NCBI RefSeq assembly: GCF_050859025.1
Contig: NZ_CP138200.1
Location: 3,162,001 to 3,226,000 of the forward strand
Direction: 5' to 3'
DNA from: Wukongibacter sp050859025
GTDB lineage: Bacteria; Bacillota; Clostridia; Peptostreptococcales; Caminicellaceae
Length of the DNA stretch: 64,000 nt
A program made the position numbers and the translations under genes. The notes under the pieces are model-generated. The model had not been told where the DNA came from and did not search any database. It saw only the letters and a program-made list of their open reading frames with translations. Positions 33,896 to 42,549 of this stretch are shown piece by piece (position 1 is the first letter of the stretch; each line of letters begins with the position of its first letter).

Positions 33896-34864
33896 ATGGA
33901 GAATTACTTATCCACTAATAGTAAAAGATTGCTTCAGGATTTTATTTCAGGATTTAAGTTGAACAGAACTAAAAAGGACTATACACGAGAAATAGAGAAA
34001 TTCTGCTACTTTATCGAAAAGGATTTTCTTGAAATTACCTATGAAGATTGTAATGCATATATAAATTATTTAAATAGGAAAGTAAACGAGGGAGTAGATG
34101 ATAAATTACGATTGGGCAAAGTACTATTTAATACTAAGAAAAATAAAATATCAATTGCCACGGCTGAAAAAATATATTCTTATCTCTTTAGTTTTGCTAA
34201 TCATGTTCAAGGTCTCAAATCCATATGTGATTTCATTCCTGATAGCTTTTCTAATTTTTTTAAGGCAACGAATAAGCCTAAGGCCCAAAGAAATATAAGT
34301 CAAGAAAAAATTATTTCATGGGATGAATTGGACAAGCTTATTACTGCTTTAAAAGAATATAGCACTAGAGATTATCTTGCGCTTATGCTGATATTTACTA
34401 GTGGTCTTACCGTAGGAGAAACTATTAATTTAAAATGGAGTCAAGTATTCCAAGATGCCAATAATCACGTTGGTATAAGGTTTAAGATAGCTAATGGAAA
34501 CGAAAGACTAGTTAAGGTCAATTCTGATATAGCAAAGCTATTAGATGAGTATAGGCTTAACCAGAGACCCGTAAGTCACGATGAGTATATTTTCCTTAAT
34601 AAGTTTAATAAACCTATAAGTTCTAGGTGGATTAGATTAGTTTTAGAAAATGCTTGTAATGATGCAAAGTTAAATAATTCGTATTCTCCAAGAGATTTAA
34701 GGCATACAGCAGCCTATATGAGTCTTAAATATGGAGCTTCTAAGCAGCAAGCCAAGGAACAGTTTGGTTGGACAGATATTAGGTTTGCAGATAGGTATCC
34801 TTATTCTGTACCGGAGCTTCAGGATAATGCAATTGATTATATAAATTTTAAACTAAAACTATAA
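33896..34864 (+). CDS. Tyrosine recombinase-like protein with degenerate active site
   Basis: 322 residues with the two-domain layout of phage-type integrases: N-terminal SAM-like domain (to about 125) and a catalytic-domain fold. Key residues are changed. The first Arg is Thr172 (GLTVGETINL), the HxxR His is Arg266 (SPRDLRHTAA, Arg269 kept), the LGH His is Trp292 (FGWTDI), and only Tyr301 remains near the nucleophile position. It is therefore probably a DNA-binding protein without recombinase activity. The ATG at 33896 follows GAGGTG. Confidence 0.75.
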   Translation: MENYLSTNSKRLLQDFISGFKLNRTKKDYTREIEKFCYFIEKDFLEITYEDCNAYINYLNRKVNEGVDDKLRLGKVLFNTKKNKISIATAEKIYSYLFSFANHVQGLKSICDFIPDSFSNFFKATNKPKAQRNISQEKIISWDELDKLITALKEYSTRDYLALMLIFTSGLTVGETINLKWSQVFQDANNHVGIRFKIANGNERLVKVNSDIAKLLDEYRLNQRPVSHDEYIFLNKFNKPISSRWIRLVLENACNDAKLNNSYSPRDLRHTAAYMSLKYGASKQQAKEQFGWTDIRFADRYPYSVPELQDNAIDYINFKLKL

Positions 34865-34941
34865 TATCAATCCAAAAGCGGACATATTCAAATGCTATTT
34901 CTATAATATAAATATAGCAGATCAGGTAGGAGTGATTATAA

Positions 34942-35376
34942 GTGAAATTAAAAGGTATAAATCATATAACTTTTTCGGTATCAGATTTAGAAAAATCCAT
35001 TGAATTTTATAAAAATGTTTTTGGTGCAGATTTATTAGTTAAAGGGGAACGTGTAGGAGATAGGCTTGCATATTTTGATTTAAACGGCCTATGGCTTGCC
35101 TTAAACGTGGAAGATGATGTTAGTAGAAATGAAATATATGAATCCTATACTCATATAAGCTTTTCGATTGACGAAGAAGATTATGTAACTACCCTAGAAA
35201 GATTAAAACAGTTAGATATTGACTTAAAAGAAGGTAGACCAAGATTCGAGGAAGAAGGTAAATCAATATATTTTAGAGACCCGGATGGTCATTTGTTTGA
35301 ATTTCATACTAAGACAAGGGAAGACAGAATAAAATTTTACAAGAAGAATAGACCCAGCTTAACATTCTTCGAATAA
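34942..35376 (+). CDS. fosB: FosB-type fosfomycin thiol transferase
   Basis: 144 residues closely resembling Bacillus FosB: KGINHITFSVSDLEKSIEFYKNVF, LAYFDLNGLWLALN, SYTHISFSI and KSIYFRDPDGHLFEFHT. The metal ligands His8, His71 and Glu120 are in place. FosB opens the fosfomycin epoxide with a thiol (bacillithiol or cysteine) using a divalent metal. The thiol used in this organism is unknown. The start is GTG behind AGGAGTG. Confidence 0.88.
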   Translation: MKLKGINHITFSVSDLEKSIEFYKNVFGADLLVKGERVGDRLAYFDLNGLWLALNVEDDVSRNEIYESYTHISFSIDEEDYVTTLERLKQLDIDLKEGRPRFEEEGKSIYFRDPDGHLFEFHTKTREDRIKFYKKNRPSLTFFE

Positions 35377-35530
35377 CCATAATCAATTTTTCATATTGTA
35401 TTAGGGCTATATTGGACATAACTAAGATATAGTTATTTTATAATATTTGTACCTAATCATTCGTTACAACTAGAGCAATTTTGGGTAATATACTTATAGA
35501 TGAGTTACAATTTATATTAAGGGGGACATT

Positions 35531-36157
35531 ATGACAAAACTATATATGACGAGACACGGTCAAACCAAATGGAATTCTGAAGGCAGAATGCAAGGACAGA
35601 AGGACTCAAAGCTTACAGAATTAGGTGAAGAACAAGCAAAATGGCTTGGTGAAAGATTAAATGATATTGATTTAGATATAATTATTTCTAGTTCAAGTGA
35701 GAGGGCCTTTAGAACAGCAGAAATGATTAGGGGGGAAAGAAATATAGAGATAATCACCAATGACAATCTTAAGGAAATGAATTTTGGTGAGTGGCAAGGT
35801 CAGCTACATGAAGAAATTAAAGCGATATGGCCTGAAGAATATAAAAATTTCTGGGAATTTCCCCATTTGTATACTCCTTCAGAAGGTGAAAGTTTTTTAG
35901 AGCTAATTGAAAGAGTAAGTGATGAGGTAGAAAAAATCATTTCAAAATATGAAGGAAAAAATATCTTACTTGTTGCCCATGGAATTGTCTTAAAAGGACT
36001 TATTGCATATTTTGAGAATAAAGATTTGAAGGACTTTTGGAAAGGCGCTTTTATGCATTCTACATGCTTAAATATTGTGGAGATTAAAAATAGTAGTAGA
36101 AAAATTGTTTTGCAAGGGGATATATCACATTATCCTGTTGAAGAGAAGGCAATATAA
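35531..36157 (+). CDS. Histidine phosphatase family protein
   Basis: A second 208-residue phosphoglycerate mutase-like phosphatase: TRHGQTKWN, SSERAFRTAEMI, NFGEWQGQ and VAHGIVLKGL. It resembles the broad-specificity PhoE/CobC group. It is monocistronic between fosB and a WYL regulator, with its own terminator. The substrate is unknown. Confidence 0.87.
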   Translation: MTKLYMTRHGQTKWNSEGRMQGQKDSKLTELGEEQAKWLGERLNDIDLDIIISSSSERAFRTAEMIRGERNIEIITNDNLKEMNFGEWQGQLHEEIKAIWPEEYKNFWEFPHLYTPSEGESFLELIERVSDEVEKIISKYEGKNILLVAHGIVLKGLIAYFENKDLKDFWKGAFMHSTCLNIVEIKNSSRKIVLQGDISHYPVEEKAI

Positions 36158-36207
36158 GAAAAAAGATCTAATAATGGAAAATTTAATTCTATACACTGAA
36201 AAAACTT

Positions 36208-36255
36208 AAAGCAAAGTAGATAATCAATTCTTTGATCTCCTTCTTTGCTTTTCTC
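36208..36255 (+). terminator. Terminator after histidine phosphatase
   Basis: A 9-bp stem AAAGCAAAG / CTTTGCTTT around a 26-nt loop ends in TTTCT. Confidence 0.65.
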
Positions 36256-36326
36256 TATTGATTATATAAAGTTTGGCTTAAAGCATAATAGAACTTGATC
36301 AAATTATCAGCAAAGGTATTTTGAAA

Positions 36327-37286
36327 CTATTTCTGACTTTTGATTCCATATTTATCTAGGATCTGCTTCGCTATTTCAATAATTTCTAATTTTACTTCTT
36401 CAGGCTCAATTACTTGAATTTTATTGCCGTATCCCAAGGCGAATTCGACAGCTTGCCATTTTGCATTAAATTCGATAGTCAATAAAACAGTATCATCATT
36501 AGGTTGTTTGTCAATTATAGATATAAATTTTCTACTTTCTATATGTCTATACACTTCTGGAGTAGTCTCAATTCTAAATAGATATTTCGGTATTTTCTTC
36601 ATAAAATCAGAAGTTGATATTTTCCAATATTCTTCAAGACTAAAATCACGAGGTCTTTCAAACTGCAAATCAGTTATTAATACATTATCTATAGATGATA
36701 CTTTATATGTTTTAACTATATCATCCAAAGCAGCTAAATACCAAATCCCTTTTTTATTTACAAGTCCAAGGGGGTTTAAGTTAATTTTCTTATTACCACT
36801 GGCTTTGGTATAATCTATTCTTATCTGACTAGTATTCCAAATGGCTCTTTGTAATTTATAAAGGATTTCTTTATTAACAGAAGCAGTTTCATTCCAAGAG
36901 TACATATCTATATAAACATAGTTTTGAATGTTTTCAACCAGTTCAAGTTGGTGGCTTGACGCAGAACCTAATAGTTTTAATAGTGAGTGATAATTGAGGT
37001 TTTTGATATCTAAATCTGTCAATACTTTTTGCGGAGGAGGCAAAAATAAATATTGTAGCTCTTCATCATTAAGTCCTGTTAAATCAGTTTTATAATCACC
37101 CAGAAGCTTAATCCCGCCGTCATGACCACGATCAGTAATTACAGGTACACCTATGTAGGTCAGCGCATCAATATCTCGATATATAGTTCTAACTGAAACT
37201 TCTAATTTGCTAGCTAACTCTTTTGCAGTCATTTGTTTATGAAGTTGTAACAGGGAAATAATAGACAAGAGTCTATCTGCGCGCAT
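36327..37286 (-). CDS. HTH-WYL transcriptional regulator (YafY type)
   Basis: 319 residues: an N-terminal HTH_11 winged helix (RADRLLSIISLLQLHKQMTAKELASKLEVSVRTIYRDIDAL), a WYL ligand-binding domain (LGLVNKKGIWYLAALDD) and a C-terminal WCX domain. Such regulators often control a divergent gene; the DHFR-like gene at 37389 is divergent and shares the operator region. The inducer is unknown. Confidence 0.88.
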   Translation of the reverse strand: MRADRLLSIISLLQLHKQMTAKELASKLEVSVRTIYRDIDALTYIGVPVITDRGHDGGIKLLGDYKTDLTGLNDEELQYLFLPPPQKVLTDLDIKNLNYHSLLKLLGSASSHQLELVENIQNYVYIDMYSWNETASVNKEILYKLQRAIWNTSQIRIDYTKASGNKKINLNPLGLVNKKGIWYLAALDDIVKTYKVSSIDNVLITDLQFERPRDFSLEEYWKISTSDFMKKIPKYLFRIETTPEVYRHIESRKFISIIDKQPNDDTVLLTIEFNAKWQAVEFALGYGNKIQVIEPEEVKLEIIEIAKQILDKYGIKSQK

Positions 37287-37306
37287 AGAAAAAATCCTTT
37301 CCTATA

Positions 37307-37321
37307 TGACATAAGATGTCA
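37307..37321. promoter_or_regulatory. Operator-like palindrome between WYL and DHFR-like genes
   Basis: TGACA-TAAGA-TGTCA is a perfect 5-bp inverted repeat 21 bases upstream of the regulator start, a likely binding site for the WYL regulator. Confidence 0.5.
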
Positions 37322-37388
37322 AGTTATATATATTATAATACATTTGAAAGATTAATAAGACAATAAAAATTTAAGGAGGAAAGGAATT

Positions 37389-37910
37389 ATGAGTAGAAAG
37401 GTTATTCTATATATTGCGATGAGCTTAGACGGATATATAGCTCGAAAAAATGGTAATATTGATTGGCTTGATGGAGATGGCTCTGAATCAAATTCAGATT
37501 TTGGCTATGAGGAATTTTATAGTTCAATTGATACGGTAATAATGGGAAGGAAAACATATGATCAGATACTTACACTTGGTGAGTATCCATATAAAGGGAC
37601 TAAAGGATACGTCTACACATCCAAGGAGAGGACTGAGAACGAAAATGTTGTATTCACAGATGAAAATGTTGAAGAACTCCTTACGAAGTTGAGAAATGAA
37701 GATGGGAAGGATATATGGTTAATAGGTGGTGCTGGAGTTATTGATGACTTTATAAAGAAAGATCTGATTGATGAATACTTCATAACTATCATTCCATGTA
37801 TTTTAGGTGAAGGGATTTCACTCTTTAAGGAATACAATCCCGAGGTCAAGCTAAAATTATTAAAGAATGAAACTGTAAATGGAATGGCCATGCTTCATTA
37901 TACTAAATAA
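37389..37910 (+). CDS. DHFR/RibD-like reductase
   Basis: A 173-residue protein of the dihydrofolate reductase superfamily (RibD C-terminal type, Bacillus YwjB/YyaP-like): KVILYIAMSLDGYIARKNGNIDWL, VIMGRKTYDQIL, DIWLIGGAGVIDDFIKKDL. It should bind NAD(P)H and reduce a small molecule. It is paired with the divergent WYL regulator. A decayed fragment of this gene lies at 40188-40266. Confidence 0.87.
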   Translation: MSRKVILYIAMSLDGYIARKNGNIDWLDGDGSESNSDFGYEEFYSSIDTVIMGRKTYDQILTLGEYPYKGTKGYVYTSKERTENENVVFTDENVEELLTKLRNEDGKDIWLIGGAGVIDDFIKKDLIDEYFITIIPCILGEGISLFKEYNPEVKLKLLKNETVNGMAMLHYTK

Positions 37911-38066
37911 CTACCTATAGGTTGTATACTTCTTACAGATAGTTTAAATATATAGTTATTATAAAAAATTTAATAATAGATGATTACTTAATATTTATCT
38001 ACCATTTTTTTACTGGTAGTTCTATTGAATTTGTTATCTAAACATATTATACGAGGAGGGAATAAT

Positions 38067-38108
38067 ATGAAAAGTTTTGAAGCAAAAGAGAAAATAAAAT
38101 TTTGTTGA
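38067..38108 (+). CDS. Very short ORF (13 aa) before the radical SAM gene
   Basis: GAGGAGGG stands 7 bases before an ATG that reads only 13 codons (MKSFEAKEKIKFC) before TGA. The excellent ribosome binding site and the position 210 bases before a peptide-modifying enzyme suggest a leader peptide or a truncated precursor. The remaining 37911-38317 gap has a CTACCA / TGGTAG hairpin and no other clear gene. Confidence 0.35.
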   Translation: MKSFEAKEKIKFC

Positions 38109-38317
38109 AATTTATTGGATTTTATGGTAAATTAGTGAATAAATAACATGAATAAAATTCATATGTTTAAATAAAATCCTAAATTTATTATTAAAATACA
38201 AAATATGAAAAATATAACTTAAAAGGCAAACTGAAGTATGGAAATAGATAATATACAGCTGAATGTTCTTTGGACAAGCAGGACAAGCAAATTTAGGAAG
38301 AAAACGGGGGGGAGAAA

Positions 38318-39592
38318 ATGAAATTTTCAAGATTTAATATTATAAAAAAGCTTAAGGATGAAAGTATTGTATATAATACAAGAAGCTGTGGTGTTATAAG
38401 TCTTAATAAAGAGTATGAACAGGAAATGCATAATTATATAAAAGGAAAAACGTGTAATAAAGAAGATTTGATTGAGGCTTTAAGCCACGGAAGGATGATT
38501 ATTGAGGAAGATAGAGATGAAATTTCTGAATTAAAATTGATAAACAGGTTAGCACGTTTTAATTCAAGCCATCTTTCTTTGACTTTAGCACCTACATTAA
38601 ATTGTAATTTTTCTTGTCCATATTGTTTTGAAGAAGGATATAGAAATAATACTATGGATAGACAGGTTATTGAAAACGTAATAAAATTTGTTCATGAGCA
38701 TGTAGATAATATCAAGTTTTTAAATGTTGCTTGGTATGGAGGAGAACCTTTAATAGCTTTAGATATTATTGAAGAGTTTAGTAAGTCCTTTATTAAATTA
38801 ACAGGGAATAATATATCCTATACCGCTGGTATGGTTACAAATGGTTATTTATTAACAAAGGATGTAGCTAAAAAACTTAAAGAGTTTAATGTTAAAAGTA
38901 TACAAGTCACGCTTGATGGAAATAAAGATGCTCATGATAAACGCAGGTCATTGATTAATGGAAATCCTACATATGATAGAATAATATCTAATATCAAAGA
39001 TTGTATGGATATAATACCATTAACTATTAGAATTAATATAGATGAATCCAACATTGATGAAATTGATGAACTATTAGAAGAATTTCACAAAAATGGTTTT
39101 GGAAACAAAGTGGATTTTTATCTAGCTCAAGTTCAGAATGATAATTGTACTTGTAGTAATTCTGATTGTATATCATTGAATGATTTTTCAAAAAAAGAAA
39201 TTGACTTTTATTCCAAAGCAATAGACAAAAAAATATATTCTGCAAAGATTGAAAAACCATCTACTGCAATATGTGGAGCAGTTTCTGCCAATACATATGT
39301 AATTGACCCACTTGGGGATATTTATAAATGCTGGAAAAACATAGGCAGGAAAGAACATATTGTTGGAAATGTTATAAATGGAATGAATACAAAAGAACTT
39401 ACTAAATGGATGCTTTATGATCCTTTTAAAGATGAAGAATGTACATCATGTAATATTTTTCCTTTATGCATGGGAGGTTGCCCATATAGTAAAATACTAA
39501 CAGAGCAAAAGCAGTGCAGGGCTATACGTTTTAATGTTTCTGATACATTAAATCTATTTTGTCGTTCAAAACAAGTGATGAAAAGCTGTTGA
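38318..39592 (+). CDS. Radical SAM/SPASM peptide maturase
   Basis: A 424-residue enzyme. An N-terminal region of about 90 residues may be a peptide-recognition domain. The radical SAM core has CNFSCPYC (CxxxCxxC) for the SAM-binding cluster, then AWYGGEPL. A C-terminal SPASM domain has cysteines in TAICGAV, IYKCWKN, CTSCNIFPLCMGGCP and later CRA, ligands for auxiliary clusters. Such enzymes install thioether or carbon-carbon links in ribosomal peptides. The start has a GGGGGGAG ribosome binding site. A Cys-rich 32-residue peptide gene follows at 39837. Confidence 0.92.
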   Translation: MKFSRFNIIKKLKDESIVYNTRSCGVISLNKEYEQEMHNYIKGKTCNKEDLIEALSHGRMIIEEDRDEISELKLINRLARFNSSHLSLTLAPTLNCNFSCPYCFEEGYRNNTMDRQVIENVIKFVHEHVDNIKFLNVAWYGGEPLIALDIIEEFSKSFIKLTGNNISYTAGMVTNGYLLTKDVAKKLKEFNVKSIQVTLDGNKDAHDKRRSLINGNPTYDRIISNIKDCMDIIPLTIRINIDESNIDEIDELLEEFHKNGFGNKVDFYLAQVQNDNCTCSNSDCISLNDFSKKEIDFYSKAIDKKIYSAKIEKPSTAICGAVSANTYVIDPLGDIYKCWKNIGRKEHIVGNVINGMNTKELTKWMLYDPFKDEECTSCNIFPLCMGGCPYSKILTEQKQCRAIRFNVSDTLNLFCRSKQVMKSC

Positions 39593-39836
39593 TATAGAAA
39601 TTGCAATAAATTTTTTACGTTTTAATTCCTTGAACAGTTAAATAATAATAGTTTAGCATGGAGATGCCTTTTTTAATTAGAATTTATGGTTCCATCACAA
39701 TTATTTCAATTTTATGTATGGTGTAATTCTTCAAAATAAAGGTAATCTCTGCTAAATAGATGCATAATCCTTTGTAATGGAGGAAAAATGCAACTTATAA
39801 GCAAAATATCAATATACTTTTATGGAGGTGATATTT

Positions 39837-39935
39837 ATGAAATGGTTAAACGAACCTTGTAACGATGATAAAAAAGTATCTCGTTCTGTATGCCCAGCAT
39901 GGGTTAATTGCAGTCTTTGTTTCATGCTTTGGTAA
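39837..39935 (+). CDS. Candidate RiPP precursor, Cys-rich (32 aa)
   Basis: ATGGAGGTGAT precedes an ATG that reads 32 codons. The peptide has a short charged leader (MKWLNEPCNDDKKVSR) and a compact hydrophobic Cys-rich end, SVCPAWVNCSLCFMLW, with Cys8, Cys19, Cys25 and Cys28. It lies 245 bases after a SPASM-type maturase whose relatives modify such peptides, so a modified-peptide product is likely. No transporter or protease gene is adjacent. A terminator follows at 40024. Confidence 0.65.
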   Translation: MKWLNEPCNDDKKVSRSVCPAWVNCSLCFMLW

Positions 39936-40023
39936 TGGCTGGTGCATAAAACAACTGATATTTTAATTATCTGTAAGTGGAAAATAGAACGAATATTTAA
40001 GATTTAAAAATGATAAAGATGTT

Positions 40024-40063
40024 AGGACTACTCTAAAAGAAGTTACTTTTGGGTAGTCTTTTC
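40024..40063 (+). terminator. Terminator after candidate RiPP precursor
   Basis: AGGACTACTC...AAAAG pairs with CTTTT...GGGTAGTCTT (one bulge), followed by TTCTTTG. Confidence 0.65.
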
Positions 40064-40159
40064 TTTGTATTGCATTTATATTATTGCTTTTTCTTGAATG
40101 AAACTGGGTGGAAGTTAGATTGTACAAAAGGCAATAATAGGTCAACATAACTTTTACGA

Positions 40160-40266
40160 TTTTTACTGGTTTTGGTATAATCTATTCTTACATTTGGTGA
40201 GTATTCCTATAAGGGACTAAAAGATACGTCACACATCCAAGGAAAGGACTGATAACGGTAACGTTA
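40160..40266 (+). pseudogene. Fused remnants of duplicated WYL and DHFR-like genes
   Basis: Bases 40160-40190 (TTTTACTGG...GGTATAATCTATTCTTA) match the text at 36793-36823 within the WYL regulator. Bases 40188-40266 match 37571-37646 within the DHFR-like gene with scattered substitutions and small indels that break the frame. The order and orientation are as in the parent locus, with the intervening 750 bases missing. This is a decayed second copy of the regulator/DHFR-like locus on the far side of the radical SAM locus. Confidence 0.75.
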
Positions 40267-40944
40267 TATATAATGTACGATCGATAAATATTTAAGGGTA
40301 TATAAGGGTATACGTTATTTTTTAATATAAAATATAATATGTAGAGAAAGACTATGAAGATAGCTATTATAGCTTATAATTTCATGGTCTTTTGGTTTTT
40401 TGTAAATTATAACTATTATTATAAACTGCTACTAATTTATTAATAAAAATCTTATTGAATAGGATTTTTTATATTTAATAACAAATTTTAATAATCTAAA
40501 TGTAATTAAATTAATTTAGAAGACATTAAAATAATATGAAAATAATATGAAATATACTGAAAAGATGTAGAATTTAGCAATAACAATATATGTGTAAAAA
40601 TCACTTCCTTTAACTATATCCTAAATATACATTTAAAATATAGTTAAAAATTGAGTAAATGAGCTATATTACATACCTCTTTAAATCTAAATATCATATT
40701 TTGATATTCTTATCTATGAATACTTTTCTATCTATAATTAACTCTACATTTTTTTAAAATTTATAAAAAGAAAATAATTATTTACAATTTTGATATTAAT
40801 CATTAAATTAAGCATATTTAAAGCAAATCACTGAATTAAAGATTTTTAAATGGTTTTTATTGAAATTCCTATATTGATTTGATTATTATATATAATTTAT
40901 AATTAATCCTAGTACCAATTTTTCTTTTGATTTATTGAAAATCA
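40267..40944. other. AT-rich gap with one terminator
   Basis: A hairpin AAGACTATGAA / TTTCATGGTCTT with a TTTTTT tail lies at 40348-40401 on the plus strand. The rest is extremely AT-rich, has no open frame with a ribosome binding site, and looks like decayed DNA. Confidence 0.5.
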
Positions 40945-41225
40945 TTATCTTTTATGCTTGGAATATGTCATTTTGCTACTATTTTTCCTTTTGCTTGACC
41001 TTTCAATCAATAAAATACCTACCAAATACCCAACACTAAGCCCTCTAGTCATTCGTATGACATCTATCCATGGAGCATGATAAAGTTGACTTGTTTCTAT
41101 TGATATTGTTGCGATAGCTACTAGTAATGCCACTTTTAGACTAGATAATCTTATAAAAATAAGGCCGATAATGAAAAAATCATTATGGCCCACAAAACGT
41201 CACCCTACTATAATAATAGAAATAT
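40945..41225 (-). pseudogene. Decayed DUF2809 membrane protein gene
   Basis: The 3' part encodes KVALLVAIATISIETSQLYHAPWIDVIRMTR, the DUF2809 hallmark. Just upstream, GDVLWAIMIF of the same family appears in another reading frame, so there is a frameshift near 41170, with stops further upstream. The segment that normally follows 'IRxT' (LGxxFxxSDL) is missing. The gene is therefore broken in at least two places. Confidence 0.7.
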
Positions 41226-41314
41226 ATAAGGTTTCAGATTAACATAATAATCTTATGTAAACACAAACTCATTTTAACAATTACTATTGCTTAAGAACTT
41301 AATTATTAACTGCT

Positions 41315-41830
41315 TTACTTAATCACGATGTCAATACCAATTACTCCTAGTAATCTATCATCCTTATATAATGCCTTTGCATAAGTAACTATATTATCGC
41401 TTTTCATTGCATCCTGATATAGTTTTGAAACATAGAGGTTATTTTCTTTAGCTTGTATATACCAATCTCTTGTTCTGCCATCATAGCCTTCAGGCAAGGA
41501 TGCTTCAGGATATAAAAACATTTTTCCATCTTCTTCAGTAGCAAAATACAGATTTGATGATTCGATTTCTATTTCTGCTAGAAAGCTTTCAAATACCTTC
41601 AGTATTTCCTCATTACTCATTTCTGAAGTTAATAGGCTTGCCTCTAATGTATAAATTTTCGATTGTACATAGTCTAACTCATCTTTATAATCTACTACTT
41701 GAACTGACGATTCTGCATCTTTCTTATTATGCTTAACTATACCTGCTTTTAACTTTACTCCACAACCAGCAATATTTAATGTTAGTATTACTATTATTGA
41801 AATAGAACAAACTTTTTTAAATTTAATCAT
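41315..41830 (-). CDS. Lipoprotein with Cache-like sensor domain
   Basis: 171 residues: a signal peptide with lipobox LNIAGC (Cys23) and an outer domain ending in YDGRTRDWYIQAKENNLYVSKLYQDAMKSDNIVTYAKALY, the core of a Cache ligand-binding domain. There is no transmembrane signalling or output domain, so it is a short lipid-anchored sensor or binding protein. Confidence 0.75.
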   Translation of the reverse strand: MIKFKKVCSISIIVILTLNIAGCGVKLKAGIVKHNKKDAESSVQVVDYKDELDYVQSKIYTLEASLLTSEMSNEEILKVFESFLAEIEIESSNLYFATEEDGKMFLYPEASLPEGYDGRTRDWYIQAKENNLYVSKLYQDAMKSDNIVTYAKALYKDDRLLGVIGIDIVIK

Positions 41831-41920
41831 AATACAATCACTCCAACCTATAAACTATAATTGTTATTTATCTATTATCCTATTAAGATATCAACAAACC
41901 ATCACTCTAATTTGAAAAAA

Positions 41921-42490
41921 CTACTTAGAAAATATTATTTTAAATATCTGATCATTTATTTCTTTGTTAATAACTTTGAAGCCAGTTTTGCTTCCTAAAC
42001 CAAGATAATAGTCTATACTTTGTTCCTTGTTTTTCCACAACACTCCATAACCGGTTTCTACTAATTTTAATGGAGTTTCCACTTTAACTTTTACAACAAA
42101 AATATCCTTGTCTCCATTATTATACTTAGGAATTGTAATATCCCACATAATAAATTGTCCATCTTTTTTCAAAACTCTATAAATCTCTTCAAATACCTTT
42201 TCATGGTCAGCCTTATTAATATACATCTGCGTAAAAAATGATGTCACTATATCAAATGAATTATCTAAAAAAAGTAGGTTTCTAGAGTCCATAACAACTT
42301 TCAATGGTCCTTCAGCTGCCTCCTCAAGTTCTTCTTTACTAGGATCTATAGCTACGACTCTCTCCCCATAGCATAAACCTATGACTCCCTCTCCTCCACC
42401 TCCAATATCTAAAATCAAATTTCCATTTAACACTTCAATTAAAGACACTTTTTGATCCAAAATAACATGTATTCTTTTATCTTGATTCAA
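41921..42490 (-). CDS. Class I SAM-dependent methyltransferase
   Basis: It contains the SAM-binding motif LILDIGGGGEGVIG, the acidic VVAIDPS and the post-motif DIVTSFFTQMYI. The best start is the TTG at 42490, 5 bases after GGGGGGAG, giving 189 residues; an upstream TTG at 42553 overlaps the stop of the preceding gene but has no ribosome binding site. It is probably cotranscribed with the GNAT gene at 42550. The substrate is unknown. Confidence 0.8.
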   Translation of the reverse strand: MNQDKRIHVILDQKVSLIEVLNGNLILDIGGGGEGVIGLCYGERVVAIDPSKEELEEAAEGPLKVVMDSRNLLFLDNSFDIVTSFFTQMYINKADHEKVFEEIYRVLKKDGQFIMWDITIPKYNNGDKDIFVVKVKVETPLKLVETGYGVLWKNKEQSIDYYLGLGSKTGFKVINKEINDQIFKIIFSK

Positions 42491-42549
42491 AGTTACTCCC
42501 CCCCTTAGATTAGATAAATATCGTATTAAAGACTTTTTGCTTATTAGTG

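Noticed and set aside
38264..38338. 24-codon frame (MFFGQAGQANLGRKRG...) just before the radical SAM gene
   Set aside because: There is no ribosome binding site, and it overlaps the maturase ribosome binding site and start; probably chance.
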